A stretch of DNA of 30,731 nt from an uncultured Selenomonadaceae bacterium (GCA_937902665.1 CALELM010000041.1:1-30731), one strand, 5' to 3'; shown: positions 1-8,272, numbered from the stretch's first letter. The notes: generated by a model from the sequence alone, not told the origin. Made by a program: numbers and translations.

Positions 1-1375
1 TTCTGCTCATGGCAAAGTTTCTGCCAAGCTGTGTAAGGGTGCCTTTTACTCCACCAGACCCCATAGCCGCTGCTGCCGTCCTTGCTGCCGAAAGGGTACC
101 TGCTCCCGAAGCAACAGCAGCTGCTGTCTGCGCTGTCATGGCAATCATGCTGGAGCCGGAAAGCTGCGGATTTCCACTCAATAGGCCTGTGATCAGGGCA
201 GGGATCTTCTTCGTGAGGATATAGATAAGCCCTGCTGCCAAGACTGCCTGAAGAATGATTCCTATATCCTCCCCGATTCCCTTGGTATTCTGCAGCTTCG
301 TGATGAAGCTTTCAATAAAAGGAACTGCCATGGCAGAAATAAATGCAATGGCACAAATCTTGATGGCCAGATTGAACATTGCGCCAATGGCACGCTCTGT
401 CAGAAAAGCAAACTTTGTCGTCACGCCGAAGGAAAGCAGAGGCAAGGACAAGAGTGCCATCGTGTAAAACTCAATGCGTGCCATGAACATTTCCAGTGCT
501 GTCATGAACAGGCAATACACCAAGGCTACAAGCCCCGCCACCATGATGAGAAGGACTCCTAAGCTGTCAAAGCTTATATCCTTCCAGATAGCGCTGAAGC
601 AATCGACCGCAAACTGGACAATGCGATCGCAATTATTCCCAACGATATTGTTGGCAACCGGACTGGCATCCCCACCTGCCTTTAGCCCCAAAAGCTCAAA
701 CCCTTCCGAAAGAGAACCCATGAAAGAAATCCAATTCAGCATGAGGAACATGTAAAATCCCATTTTGAGTACCATGCTCAAAAGGTACTGTATCTTGTCC
801 CCTGACATGAATTTCATGGAAAGCTCCCACGTTGCCTGCACAACGGCAAGAATTACCAAAAGACGCAGGCAATAGGGGAGAATATTCTTTGCGCCCGGCG
901 TTATGATTTTCTCGGTGTAATTGTTCATGAAACCGCCGAGTATATTGATCTGGCTTGATGAGCCTTCCCCAGATGCCATGAGATCGGGCTTGTAATATTC
1001 CACCTGCGCTGTCCCCACCGGTTGCAATGCCGTATTCCAAAGACCTGTGTCCAAGACAAAAGCGCCAAAATTGAAGGCAAGCCCCAACCCCAGCAACGCT
1101 TGCCAGATGAACTTCTTGCCATCCTCAATGCCGAAGGCAACCATCATTCCGGCAACAGCAGTAAGCACAATCAGAACGATATGCATTGCCTGAAGGATGC
1201 CTCTGGTGAGAGTTCGTAAATTCGTATCAAATGTGCCACCGAGCTGTGTTCCGGAGTTTATGATGCTCTCAGAACCGTTTCCCAATGCGGCAAAGGCAAC
1301 GGTCTCCCCTAGGAAGAGTACGCCGAAAAGGGTGACCACGAAAAGCATGGCATGATGGCTGCGGAAAAATTTCAT
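1..1375 (-). CDS. trbL: TrbL/VirB6-like conjugal transfer membrane protein (partial, 3' end outside window)
   Basis: The reading frame opens at an ATG at 1375 behind a GGGAGG-containing stretch and stays open to base 1, giving 458 codons without a stop. The protein starts with a signal-like segment (MKFFRSHHAMLFVVTLFG) and has several hydrophobic helices, around residues 60-80, 165-185, 200-220, 265-290 and 370-390. The stretch around GIGEDIGIILQAVLAAGLIY and the following KKIPALITGLLSG is typical of the TrbL core, the polytopic inner-membrane channel subunit of P-type type IV secretion systems. The Ala/Gly/Ser-rich region after it is where TrbL tails usually begin, so only the tail is missing. 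It lies 37 bases after trbJ, with one copy of the repeated palindrome in the gap. The family assignment is good; the C-terminus is unknown. Confidence 0.85.
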   Translation of the reverse strand, partial: MKFFRSHHAMLFVVTLFGVLFLGETVAFAALGNGSESIINSGTQLGGTFDTNLRTLTRGILQAMHIVLIVLTAVAGMMVAFGIEDGKKFIWQALLGLGLAFNFGAFVLDTGLWNTALQPVGTAQVEYYKPDLMASGEGSSSQINILGGFMNNYTEKIITPGAKNILPYCLRLLVILAVVQATWELSMKFMSGDKIQYLLSMVLKMGFYMFLMLNWISFMGSLSEGFELLGLKAGGDASPVANNIVGNNCDRIVQFAVDCFSAIWKDISFDSLGVLLIMVAGLVALVYCLFMTALEMFMARIEFYTMALLSLPLLSFGVTTKFAFLTERAIGAMFNLAIKICAIAFISAMAVPFIESFITKLQNTKGIGEDIGIILQAVLAAGLIYILTKKIPALITGLLSGNPQLSGSSMIAMTAQTAAAVASGAGTLSAARTAAAAMGSGGVKGTLTQLGRNFAMSR

Positions 1376-1389
1376 TCTTTCCCTCCTCT

Positions 1390-1412
1390 CAGGTGTCCGA
1401 ATCGGACACCTG
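1390..1412. repeat. tra-operon palindrome, copy 1 (intergenic, trbJ-trbL)
   Basis: This is a perfect inverted repeat with arms CAGGTGTCCGA and TCGGACACCTG around a single central base. As RNA it can form a 9-10 bp GC-rich hairpin with a 3-base loop. It begins directly after the trbJ stop codon and lies 15 bases upstream of the trbL start, so it would fold just ahead of the trbL ribosome site. There is no U-tract, so it does not look like an intrinsic terminator. Confidence 0.9.
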
Positions 1413-2195
1413 CTATTTTGATGTGAACGCAGCAAGATTGTCCTTGGTCTTTTGCTCACGGGTTTCCTTGATTGCCTGCTGCCGGTTATCGACATACCAC
1501 TTTTGTGCCTGCATGGCAAGCTGCTGTGCCATAAGCTCCTTCATGTCGCCAAGCTGCATGACACCCTGTGCAGATATCTGGATTTGCGACTGCAAGAGCT
1601 GCTGCTCTCCCTCCGCCTTGCTTGCCGCCTCCACTGCTTCCTGAACCGTCTGGTTGGTATTCTCTGTCACTTTTTGAGAAATCTGTGCCCTTTGTGCTGC
1701 GGATTGGTAGGTTGCATCAAGTGCCTTATGGTTTTTTGCAGTCTCAAAATAGAGATCCACTATCGTCTTGTTGCCATCCAAAACATCCTCGATACTGCCT
1801 ATCTCATGGAGCAAAATATCGCTTGTCGATGTGCTGGAGTTCAAAATGCTCGGCGTCTTGCCAGCCTTTCTCAGAAGCTCTGCGTTTACCTCCCATGTGG
1901 AGCATATACTCGTTGACTGCTTTGTCTTGCTTGCCCACTCTGCAAGTATGCCGGCATCTAGTTTTTTGGCATCCAGCAGCTTCAATGCCAGCTCCTTTTG
2001 CTCGGCGGTCAGAATATCTGCCGTGCTGATTGCTGTCTTGATTGCCTCGGCAACATTCTTCTCATCGTACACAAGAACAGCGGCTTTGGCTGTGTGAGCC
2101 TTGTATGCCATGGCAGATATTGGCATCACGATCCCAATCGCAAGAACACCAAGAACGATTGCCTGAGATTTTCTTTCACTCAATTTTTCAAACAT
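1413..2195 (-). CDS. trbJ: TrbJ/VirB5-like transfer protein, exported, coiled coil
   Basis: The start is placed at ATG 2195 because GAAAGGAG lies 8 bases upstream; an open frame extends further but has no ribosome site. The 260-residue protein has a basic N-terminus, a hydrophobic signal or anchor segment (residues about 11-30, ending in Ala-rich sequence) and then an all-helical, Gln/Ala-rich body. The C-terminal third (EGEQQLLQSQIQISAQGVMQ and onward, with repeated QL/AQ) has the composition of TrbJ and VirB5, the periplasmic minor pilus subunits of type IV secretion systems. Its place immediately before trbL matches the trbJ-trbL order of P-type systems. The assignment rests on context and general pattern rather than on a catalytic motif, so it is moderately sure. 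Confidence 0.65.
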   Translation of the reverse strand: MFEKLSERKSQAIVLGVLAIGIVMPISAMAYKAHTAKAAVLVYDEKNVAEAIKTAISTADILTAEQKELALKLLDAKKLDAGILAEWASKTKQSTSICSTWEVNAELLRKAGKTPSILNSSTSTSDILLHEIGSIEDVLDGNKTIVDLYFETAKNHKALDATYQSAAQRAQISQKVTENTNQTVQEAVEAASKAEGEQQLLQSQIQISAQGVMQLGDMKELMAQQLAMQAQKWYVDNRQQAIKETREQKTKDNLAAFTSK

Positions 2196-2214
2196 TGACT
2201 GCACTCCTTTCTGC

Positions 2215-3834
2215 TTACGAAGGCGGAACCGATCGACGGCGTACACGTTGTTCCTCATATTCATTGAGTGTTTGGTGTTGTTCCGTTTTGTTTTGAAGAT
2301 ATTTATACTCCGTCGTTCCGATAAAATTCTGGATTGCGCTTCTCCCCATTTGCAAGCAAACTGCATTGCTTACATACTTTGTGACGCTTTTTCCGTAATC
2401 TTTTTGGTTCATGCGTTTGGGCGAGAACTTTTGAACCACGCCTTCTATTTCCTCTTCCGTATAGCCTACCGAAAACATGTGACAAATAATGGTTTCGTCC
2501 ATTTTTTGATAAAACGGCAGCGGGATCTCTCGCTCAATCTCATCCTTGCAGAGAAGATACATTTCTTCTGCGCTCTTTTCATCACGAGCAAGCACTCGCT
2601 CATCCACAAAACGGAAGGTACGAAGCTTTTTCTTCGCTTCTCGTGTATCGCTTTTGTTTTTTGCAAGCTCACGAGGCACTTCATTTTCTTGGTAAGCCTC
2701 AAGCTGATCCCCCTGCCACACACGTTCTCTTGAGGTGTCCGAATCGGACACCTCGCAAGCCTCGCCCAAGGTGTCCGAATTGGACACCTCGCAAGCTTCA
2801 CTCAAGGTGTCCGAATTGGACACCTGAAAAAGATCCTCATAGGTTTGCTCTTCCTCCATAGAAGGCTCCATGATAGCATTCCTTGTTTTTTCAGCGTTCC
2901 TTCCCACATCGTGCATGACGATGGAGTCACGCTCCAAAAGTTCCATGAGTTTCTCTTGGGGAAGTAAACTGCTTTGGGAAAGCATCTGGTAGATACGCCT
3001 CTCGTCCTTCAGCCGGAAGCTTTCAATATGCAGCCTTTCCTTGTATTGCCGCAGGCAAGAACGGTAAATCTCATCCATGGATGCCTCAGCAACAACGGGA
3101 GCCTTGTCCAAGGCACGATACTTTCCTTCCAGCTTCCACGCTTCTGCGGAAAGCCTGTCTGCATAAGCTTCTTTATTTTCACCATCATACTTCGTTGCAT
3201 GAAGCACGATCCTCCGCACCGTTTCCTCCATGCAATTCGTTTTGGAATAAAGCAATCGAAGAAGCCTGCCTTCTCTATAGACAGTATGCTCCGATGAGGT
3301 GTCCGATTCGGACACCTCATGAAACATCTTTACGGTATCCTCATATTCTTCTTCACTTGCTTTTTCTCTGGCTCTGACATGGTTTTCCCATGTTGCGGCT
3401 TCATATTCCCCCTGAAGCCTTTCATCTGCCGCAAGCATGCCAAAAATGCTTTTTCCACGGAAATCCTCCCAAGCCTCCTTTTGTGTCATGCCTTCCCGTT
3501 GAAGGTCGTTTAAGATTCTGAGATCCTCCCTTGCAAGCTTCGCATGCATCTCTTGCAGTGGCTTTTGATAGGCTTCGCTGAAAAAAGGCATAGGTGCGGG
3601 CAGTGCATTGTCCCCTATCTCATTGGATGGCGGTAAAACAGACGCAAAATAATTTTCCTCATTTTCCTTTTCTCCAAACATTCCATATCGGCTGCAAAAA
3701 CCAAGAGCTGTCAGCATCTGGTTTTTTCCATATCCCTTTTTCTGCATAGTTTTGAGGATCTTGCTTTCTATGAAACGAATTGTTTCAACAATCTGAGGGA
3801 TTGCTTTCCTTGCCCGCTCTTGATACGTTCTCAT
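2215..3834 (-). CDS. Unknown 539-residue transfer-operon protein carrying in-frame palindrome repeats
   Basis: I do not recognise the family. The ATG at 3834 overlaps the upstream stop as ATGA, which suggests translational coupling; an in-frame ATG at 3849 lacks a ribosome site. The product is hydrophilic, charged and mostly helical, with no signal peptide or membrane segment, so it is probably cytoplasmic. Residues 173-180 (EVSESDTS) and a three-fold 12-residue repeat at about 337-368 (VSNSDTLSEACE, VSNSDTLGEACE, VSDSDTSRERVW) are the translation of the palindrome that also occurs between the tra genes. The repeats look inserted into poorly conserved linkers. It lies between the small membrane protein gene and trbJ, a position where a transfer-related cytoplasmic factor is possible but unproven. 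Confidence 0.7.
   Translation of the reverse strand: MRTYQERARKAIPQIVETIRFIESKILKTMQKKGYGKNQMLTALGFCSRYGMFGEKENEENYFASVLPPSNEIGDNALPAPMPFFSEAYQKPLQEMHAKLAREDLRILNDLQREGMTQKEAWEDFRGKSIFGMLAADERLQGEYEAATWENHVRAREKASEEEYEDTVKMFHEVSESDTSSEHTVYREGRLLRLLYSKTNCMEETVRRIVLHATKYDGENKEAYADRLSAEAWKLEGKYRALDKAPVVAEASMDEIYRSCLRQYKERLHIESFRLKDERRIYQMLSQSSLLPQEKLMELLERDSIVMHDVGRNAEKTRNAIMEPSMEEEQTYEDLFQVSNSDTLSEACEVSNSDTLGEACEVSDSDTSRERVWQGDQLEAYQENEVPRELAKNKSDTREAKKKLRTFRFVDERVLARDEKSAEEMYLLCKDEIEREIPLPFYQKMDETIICHMFSVGYTEEEIEGVVQKFSPKRMNQKDYGKSVTKYVSNAVCLQMGRSAIQNFIGTTEYKYLQNKTEQHQTLNEYEEQRVRRRSVPPS
2732..2825. repeat. Three tandem palindrome copies, 36-bp period, inside a coding sequence
   Basis: Copies lie at 2733-2753, 2769-2789 and 2805-2825, exactly 36 bases apart. 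Each has arm AGGTGTCC and arm GGACACCT; the first is perfect and the other two have one arm mismatch (AATTGG instead of AATCGG). The 15-base segments between them are also similar (CGCAAGC followed by C/T-rich sequence). Because 36 is a multiple of three, all copies are read in the same frame and encode S-[ND]-S-D-T. Confidence 0.9.
3296..3318. repeat. tra-operon palindrome, copy inside the 539-residue protein gene
   Basis: This is a perfect inverted repeat with arms GAGGTGTCCGA and TCGGACACCTC around one central T. It lies in the same coding sequence as the triple array 0.5 kb away and is translated in the same frame (VSESDTS). Confidence 0.9.
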
Positions 3835-4049
3835 TCTTTCCCTCTCCATGCTGAGATTAAAACATCACGGAGGCCTGTCGCTCCTTGAAATGGCTTTCCA
3901 AGATACTCCGTGTCAATATTTTTTCCCTCAGCAAGCTGACGAAGAATATTCTCCAATACATTCATTCTCGCCTCGATGCGATTGACACGCATTGCGAAGT
4001 AGCAAATCATGATTACGCACAACAGGACAATCGATGTCATCATAAGCAT
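3831..4049 (-). CDS. Small single-pass membrane protein of the transfer operon
   Basis: This 72-residue protein has one N-terminal membrane helix (MLMMTSIVLLCVIMICYFAM) and a hydrophilic tail with a short heptad-like stretch (NRIEARMNVLENILRQL). It overlaps trbE upstream and the 539-residue gene downstream, each junction being of the ATGA type, so it is clearly part of the operon. The first ATG (4049) sits 4 bases after GGAGG; an ATG at 4043 has 10-base spacing and makes an exact ATGA overlap with the trbE stop, so the start could be two codons later. The product may be an inner-membrane accessory or an anchor for its larger neighbour. I do not recognise a named family. Confidence 0.7.
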   Translation of the reverse strand: MLMMTSIVLLCVIMICYFAMRVNRIEARMNVLENILRQLAEGKNIDTEYLGKPFQGATGLRDVLISAWRGKE

Positions 4050-6520
4050 GCGACCTCCTCCCTTGGATATTCCGGCATGATGAGATCATTTTCTTCCATC
4101 CAATGCTCATTGAAATCCCCTGCCCCATAATCCTCAATAATACGGTTGCACTTTGCAAGCGCCCCCTTGTTCACGGACACATAGGAAAGCGTGAAGGGGC
4201 AAAGCTCCAGTGCCAGATTGTATAGCCTCGATCCTTTTGGCGAATCATAATAATACTCTCGCTGTGGCTGGGCATGTGCCAAAAGCTGTATTTGACGCTG
4301 ATTAAGCCCAAACTGGTGATAAAGCGCTTGCCGTGATTCCGTGATTGCCAGCTTGTCAGGCAAAAAGATTCTTGACTGGCAAGAGGAAAGAACGGTATCC
4401 AGAATTGGGCTTTTGGCTATATCGTCAAGCGACTGCGTGGCAAACAGTACCGCTGTGTTGTACTTCCTGAGCGTCTTGAGCCATTCCTTGATTTTATCTG
4501 CAAACATGGCGTTTTCAAAAAACACCCAGCACTCATCCAAGACGATGAGCGTTGGCCCAGCCTCAGCGCTTTTTACATTCTTCACCACATTTTCGATGCG
4601 GTGGAAAATATACATCAGCGTAGTGCCAACGATTCTTTTGGCATTCATCAGCGTTTCCATCTCAAAGGATTGCCAGCTGGAAATCGAGAGATGATCCTCA
4701 TCACTGTCAAAAATCTCTCCATATTCCCCCTTGTTCCCGTTATCATCAGCAAGTGCCATAGGATAAAACGCTTCCTTGAGTTCCCTGCTCTGCAAAAAGG
4801 AGATGAAGGTCGTCATGGTACGGAATCTCGTTTCCATACCTGCAACCGTTGTCAAGGAGTCCCGAATGATGCTCTTCATTTCCGGTGTGACAGTCAATCC
4901 CTCCTCACGAAGATAGTCCGTAAGCCATTCCTGCGCCCATTGGCGCTCGTCCTCATCGTCAATGGAGGAAAGCGGCTGAAAGGAAAGCGACCGTGACTTG
5001 CCGATATCATAAAACTTTCCGCCGACCCCCATGGTCAAGACCTTCGAGCTTGCACCCTTGTCAAATATGATCACGCGTGCATTTTTATATTTCCTGAAGG
5101 CTGCATTGATGCAATTCAGATGGACAGATTTTCCTGCGCCAGTCGGGCCGATCATCAAGGAATGACCGATTTCTCCAATATGCAGGTTCAAGCGATAAGG
5201 GCTGCTCCCATCCGTTTGCGCATAAAGAAGCGGAGGCTGGTTCAAATGCCGATTCCATGCTTCCCCAGACCACGCCAAAGCTAAAGGCATCATGTGGATG
5301 AGGTTGCCGGTTGAGATCATCGGCCGCCGAATATTGTGGCCGACAAGCCCCGGCACGCAGGAAAGCCATGTATCGACTGCGTTGAAAGTCTCTATTTTGG
5401 CTTTCATCCCACATTCCAGAAAAATCTGTCGGACAATCTTTGCCTTTTCCTCAACAGCCTCTTGATCTTCATCCAAGACAATAACTGCTGTCGAATAATA
5501 AACAAAGGAGATGTGATCCCCTTCCACTGCATTGATTGCCTCCCTTACCTCAGCCAATCGATCCACGGCTACGTCATCAATGTTTTCAGCATTTTGCGCG
5601 CCCTCTCGAATCGTTGCATCCGCAAGAGTTGCCGAAAAAGATTGCAGCTTGCCTTTCCAATGCCGTCTTTCCGTATCAAGCTCGGACAAGCAATCATTTT
5701 TTGTCATGCAGTAGGCTCTCGTGACCCAACGATAGGCAAAGTCCAAGCGATGCAGCTCATCAAAGAGTCCAAAGGTTGTTTCCTTGGCATAACCAATGGG
5801 AGCAATCACTCTCATATGCTTTCTTCCGAGCTGTGGCTCAAGACCACCGTAAAGTGGCGTATCATAAAGATATTTGTCCATGAGGAAATTTGTCTTTGGG
5901 TATTTGATTGGTCGATTTTCTTCTGATACCGTGGAATGAAGATAGGTTGCCAGCCCATCAAGATTCAAAAACTCCACATCAATTCCAAGGTTGCGGAACA
6001 TGACATAGAGCTTGTACAGCTGCTCTCCAAAATCATCCAGCACATCCTCAGCCTTGGTAAGCTTCTTTTCTCGCCCCTCAACCACAAGTTCCTTCAGTCT
6101 TTCTTGACGGTCTTTGGGAGGAAGGTAGTAAAGTGTCGCATAAAGCTGTGTCTCAAAATAGATTCCACGGGCAAAGAGAGCTGCACGCTCTGCGTCCATG
6201 GCACGAGTGACCGGATCGGGGAAATTTCCCGTTGTAGCGTAAGCAGTAGACGGCGTGCGCTGTGCTTCAAGATAAAGCACATGCTCCGTCTTGAGCGATG
6301 CCACAGCAGATTGCAATCGGTGCGTGATAACAGCTAGCTCCTCTTCTACAGATGATTCAAGATCCGGGCCTCTATACTTCCATGTTGCCAAAAGCGAACC
6401 ATCCTTATTGATGGAAATGGCAACAGGAAATCCATCGACATCAATTTCTTCCAATCTCCCAAATGGCATCACATCACAAAGGCGATGTATTTTTCTGGAA
6501 AACAAATCAAGACGATACAA
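4040..6520 (-). CDS. trbE: TrbE/VirB4 type IV secretion ATPase
   Basis: This is an 826-residue VirB4-class ATPase that powers pilus biogenesis and substrate transport at the inner membrane. The N-terminal CagE/TrbE domain holds INKDGSLLATWKYRGPDLES (about 37-56) and FPDPVTRAMDAERAALF (100-116). The signature before the ATPase domain is VPGLVGHNIRRPMISTGNL (about 389-407). Walker A is GPTGAGKS (458-465) and Walker B is LIVLDE (658-663), so the enzyme looks catalytically intact and of normal length. The start is TTG at 6520, six bases after GGAGG; no ATG nearby has comparable signals. The gene overlaps the N-domain paralogue upstream by 14 bases and the small membrane gene downstream. Confidence 0.95.
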   Translation of the reverse strand: MYRLDLFSRKIHRLCDVMPFGRLEEIDVDGFPVAISINKDGSLLATWKYRGPDLESSVEEELAVITHRLQSAVASLKTEHVLYLEAQRTPSTAYATTGNFPDPVTRAMDAERAALFARGIYFETQLYATLYYLPPKDRQERLKELVVEGREKKLTKAEDVLDDFGEQLYKLYVMFRNLGIDVEFLNLDGLATYLHSTVSEENRPIKYPKTNFLMDKYLYDTPLYGGLEPQLGRKHMRVIAPIGYAKETTFGLFDELHRLDFAYRWVTRAYCMTKNDCLSELDTERRHWKGKLQSFSATLADATIREGAQNAENIDDVAVDRLAEVREAINAVEGDHISFVYYSTAVIVLDEDQEAVEEKAKIVRQIFLECGMKAKIETFNAVDTWLSCVPGLVGHNIRRPMISTGNLIHMMPLALAWSGEAWNRHLNQPPLLYAQTDGSSPYRLNLHIGEIGHSLMIGPTGAGKSVHLNCINAAFRKYKNARVIIFDKGASSKVLTMGVGGKFYDIGKSRSLSFQPLSSIDDEDERQWAQEWLTDYLREEGLTVTPEMKSIIRDSLTTVAGMETRFRTMTTFISFLQSRELKEAFYPMALADDNGNKGEYGEIFDSDEDHLSISSWQSFEMETLMNAKRIVGTTLMYIFHRIENVVKNVKSAEAGPTLIVLDECWVFFENAMFADKIKEWLKTLRKYNTAVLFATQSLDDIAKSPILDTVLSSCQSRIFLPDKLAITESRQALYHQFGLNQRQIQLLAHAQPQREYYYDSPKGSRLYNLALELCPFTLSYVSVNKGALAKCNRIIEDYGAGDFNEHWMEENDLIMPEYPREEVACL

Positions 6521-7532
6521 CAGAATCCTCCTTCCTGGCCAAAAGCTCTCCTATATTTGCAAAACCACAAATCGGTGGGTAGATTGCCGCACGGAAAAGG
6601 CTGGGGAGACTTCCCCACCAAAGATCCTTAGCGTTATAATCCTCGATGATATAAGGAATTTCGAGTTCCTCGCAAAGCTGGCGCAAAAAATGTTCTGTTT
6701 TTTTTAGTTCTTGCTCCGAAACCAAAAGGATGAATGTGTTTTGATATAATCCATTCAATTCTCCCAGTGCCGCTTGAAGCAAGGTTGACTTAATGTATTT
6801 CCGTGAATTGCACCATTTTTTCGTATATCTCAGAAGCTCTCGTTTTGCAGATTTTTCCCGATAAAGCAGAAGCCTTTGCACATGGCGATAAGGAATCTTG
6901 GCTTCTTTCAGTTCTTTGCGGCAACGGCAAAATACTTCCTCTGAGCTTCCCACGCAGGCCGGAAGGCTAAGAACCAAAAAAGTATCTTTTCCAAGCTTCA
7001 CATGGTTTCCGCTAAAATCAACACAAAGCTCATCGGTTAGATAAGCATCAAGATCCACAGGAACGTCTGGCATAGGCATCCATTTTTTCCCAAGCGTCAA
7101 AGCATGGCAAAGATAGTCAATCATTTCCTGATATGCAAGCAAATGCGCATGATTTTCCTTTGGGAAGCTTTCCGCTATATTCAGCAAAACAGCATGCAGT
7201 GCCATTTCAAGCTCTTCAAGATAAATTACTTTACCGTCCACGGTATTTACTACCTTGCCGTGCACCAAAAAAGGATTCCATGAAACAGCAAGGTAGCATT
7301 CTTCTTCTCCAAACTTGACTTGCTGCTCCTCAATCCATAATGCCCAGCCATTCGGAAGCTTAGGAAAGGAAACATCTGCTTCGCTCCCCTTTTGATACGA
7401 AATAATTCCAAGGACACTGTCGTCCTTGTTGCGCATGACATTTTCATGTGTCAATGCTCCCCAAGGAAGCCAGTCCGCTATGCTATTGTTATTTAATTCA
7501 TATTCCTTCCAAGACACAAAGTTCTCTCCCAT
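6507..7532 (-). CDS. VirB4/TrbE N-terminal-domain paralogue lacking the ATPase domain
   Basis: This 341-residue protein starts at ATG 7532 in a TGATG overlap with the trbD stop; an ATG at 7577 would overlap trbD further and has no ribosome site. Its opening resembles a TrbE N-terminus: DWLPWG (residues 20-25), then NKDDSVLGIISYQ and NGWALWIEEQ. Near its end, LWWGSLPSLFRAAIYPPI (from about 304) matches the conserved VirB4 segment just before the ATPase domain. It then stops, with no Walker A or B. It therefore looks like a VirB4 N-domain that kept its fold but lost or never had the motor, placed directly before the full-length trbE. A role as partner or scaffold of TrbE is likely; a decaying duplicate is less likely because the frame is intact and its junctions are tightly coupled. 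Confidence 0.75.
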   Translation of the reverse strand: MGENFVSWKEYELNNNSIADWLPWGALTHENVMRNKDDSVLGIISYQKGSEADVSFPKLPNGWALWIEEQQVKFGEEECYLAVSWNPFLVHGKVVNTVDGKVIYLEELEMALHAVLLNIAESFPKENHAHLLAYQEMIDYLCHALTLGKKWMPMPDVPVDLDAYLTDELCVDFSGNHVKLGKDTFLVLSLPACVGSSEEVFCRCRKELKEAKIPYRHVQRLLLYREKSAKRELLRYTKKWCNSRKYIKSTLLQAALGELNGLYQNTFILLVSEQELKKTEHFLRQLCEELEIPYIIEDYNAKDLWWGSLPSLFRAAIYPPICGFANIGELLARKEDSVVSS

Positions 7533-7810
7533 CAGGTAGAATAATAATCCCTCTTGTACGTATAGTTGTTGAAGCACTCAAAAAACTGCGCATCCTCTTG
7601 AGACAAATGGCGAAAAACAAAATGAATCAGCACACTTGCAATTAAAAGATACCAATAGGCAAGCCCAAAGGTAAGCATCACAAAAATTGCTGCACCAAAA
7701 TTATATATGAGACAATTCCTTGGCACTCCCATAAACAAAATGTACTCCGTAAGCGATCGGAAGAGCGGGAGATGTGTCCAAGATATTTCCTGCCTTTTTT
7801 CTTCTTCCAT
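7532..7810 (-). CDS. trbD: TrbD/VirB3-like inner membrane protein
   Basis: This is a 92-residue protein with GAGGTGAAG just before the ATG at 7810. It has a short charged N-terminus, the segment TEYILFMGVPRNCLIYNFG and then a long hydrophobic stretch (about residues 38-62) that forms one or two membrane helices, followed by a polar tail. Size, the RP-plus-membrane pattern and the place between the pilin and the VirB4-like genes are those of VirB3/TrbD, which associates with VirB4 at the inner membrane. Its stop overlaps the next start as TGATG. Confidence 0.8.
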   Translation of the reverse strand: MEEEKRQEISWTHLPLFRSLTEYILFMGVPRNCLIYNFGAAIFVMLTFGLAYWYLLIASVLIHFVFRHLSQEDAQFFECFNNYTYKRDYYST

Positions 7811-7823
7811 ACTTCACCTCAAC

Positions 7824-8180
7824 TCAGAATAAGCAGCCTGCCCCTTGTCCCAAGACGGATTCCATGAACTTGCCTGCGCCCATCGCAATGGCGCCGCCAC
7901 CTGCTGCTTTCACGCAGCGCATCATGACCTGCTGCTCCCAGCCCATAGCCCAGCTCATGCCTCCCATGGCAATGGCACCGCCAACAACCAGTATTGGGAT
8001 AGGTCCCGTAAGCGCTTCATGAATCACCGTGAGAGGCTGGTTCAACGGCGTAATCCCAACCTGCGTACTTGCGGCAAAGCAAGCAGTTTCTGGAAGCAAG
8101 CACATTCCAGCTCCCAACAAGCATGCCATCCAATTATTCTTAAAAAACTTTTTCATGCCTTTCATACCATTTACCTTCAT
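7824..8180 (-). CDS. trbC: TrbC/VirB2 pilin precursor
   Basis: The ATG at 8180 is chosen because AAGGAGG lies 8 bases upstream; an earlier in-frame ATG at 8198 precedes this site. The 118-residue product has a basic N-terminus and a signal peptide ending near ETACFAAS, a short polar segment and two hydrophobic helices (PIPILVVGGAIAMGGMSWAM, and KAAGGGAIAMGAGKFM) separated by a small polar loop. This is the VirB2/TrbC major pilin layout. A TraF-type peptidase is encoded at 15981-16535, so the pilin could be matured in the RP4 manner (head-to-tail cyclised), but this is an inference. Confidence 0.85.
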   Translation of the reverse strand: MKVNGMKGMKKFFKNNWMACLLGAGMCLLPETACFAASTQVGITPLNQPLTVIHEALTGPIPILVVGGAIAMGGMSWAMGWEQQVMMRCVKAAGGGAIAMGAGKFMESVLGQGAGCLF

Positions 8181-8205
8181 TTTGAAATCCTCCTTCATTT
8201 TTCCT

Positions 8206-8226
8206 AGGTGTCCGAATTGGACACCT
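8206..8226. repeat. tra-operon palindrome, copy upstream of trbC
   Basis: The arms are AGGTGTCC and GGACACCT with centre GAATT, the variant form with one arm mismatch also seen at 2769 and 2805. It lies 25 bases upstream of the trbC start, in the 97-base trbB-trbC gap. Confidence 0.9.
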
Positions 8227-8238
8227 TCTCTATATTCT

Positions 8239-8272
8239 AAATCCGTGCAGTTTCAAAAAACTGCATGATTTT
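8239..8272. repeat. 34-bp stem-loop repeat, copy A
   Basis: The sequence has arms TGCAGTTT and AAACTGCA and differs at two positions from the copy at 16565-16598, including conserved flanks AAATCCG and GATTTT. It starts 6 bases after the trbB stop and lies before the trbC leader. The U-rich side is weak, so it may be a partial terminator, an RNA-processing site or a stabiliser that lets pilin mRNA accumulate. None of these is proven. Confidence 0.75.

Noticed and set aside
1452..2097. Rightward open frames of 109-154 codons opposite trbJ
   Set aside because: They lack ribosome sites, have Cys/Leu/Ser-rich shadow composition and lie antisense to a well-supported gene.
2732..2825. CRISPR-like array (three repeats at 36-bp spacing)
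   Set aside because: The repeated unit is a 21-bp palindrome with 15-bp, mutually similar intervals, it is translated in frame, and the same palindrome occurs singly between other genes. No cas genes are present.
5336..6337. Rightward open frames of up to 196 codons opposite trbE
   Set aside because: Antisense shadows of a conserved ATPase gene, with no start signal or recognisable domain.
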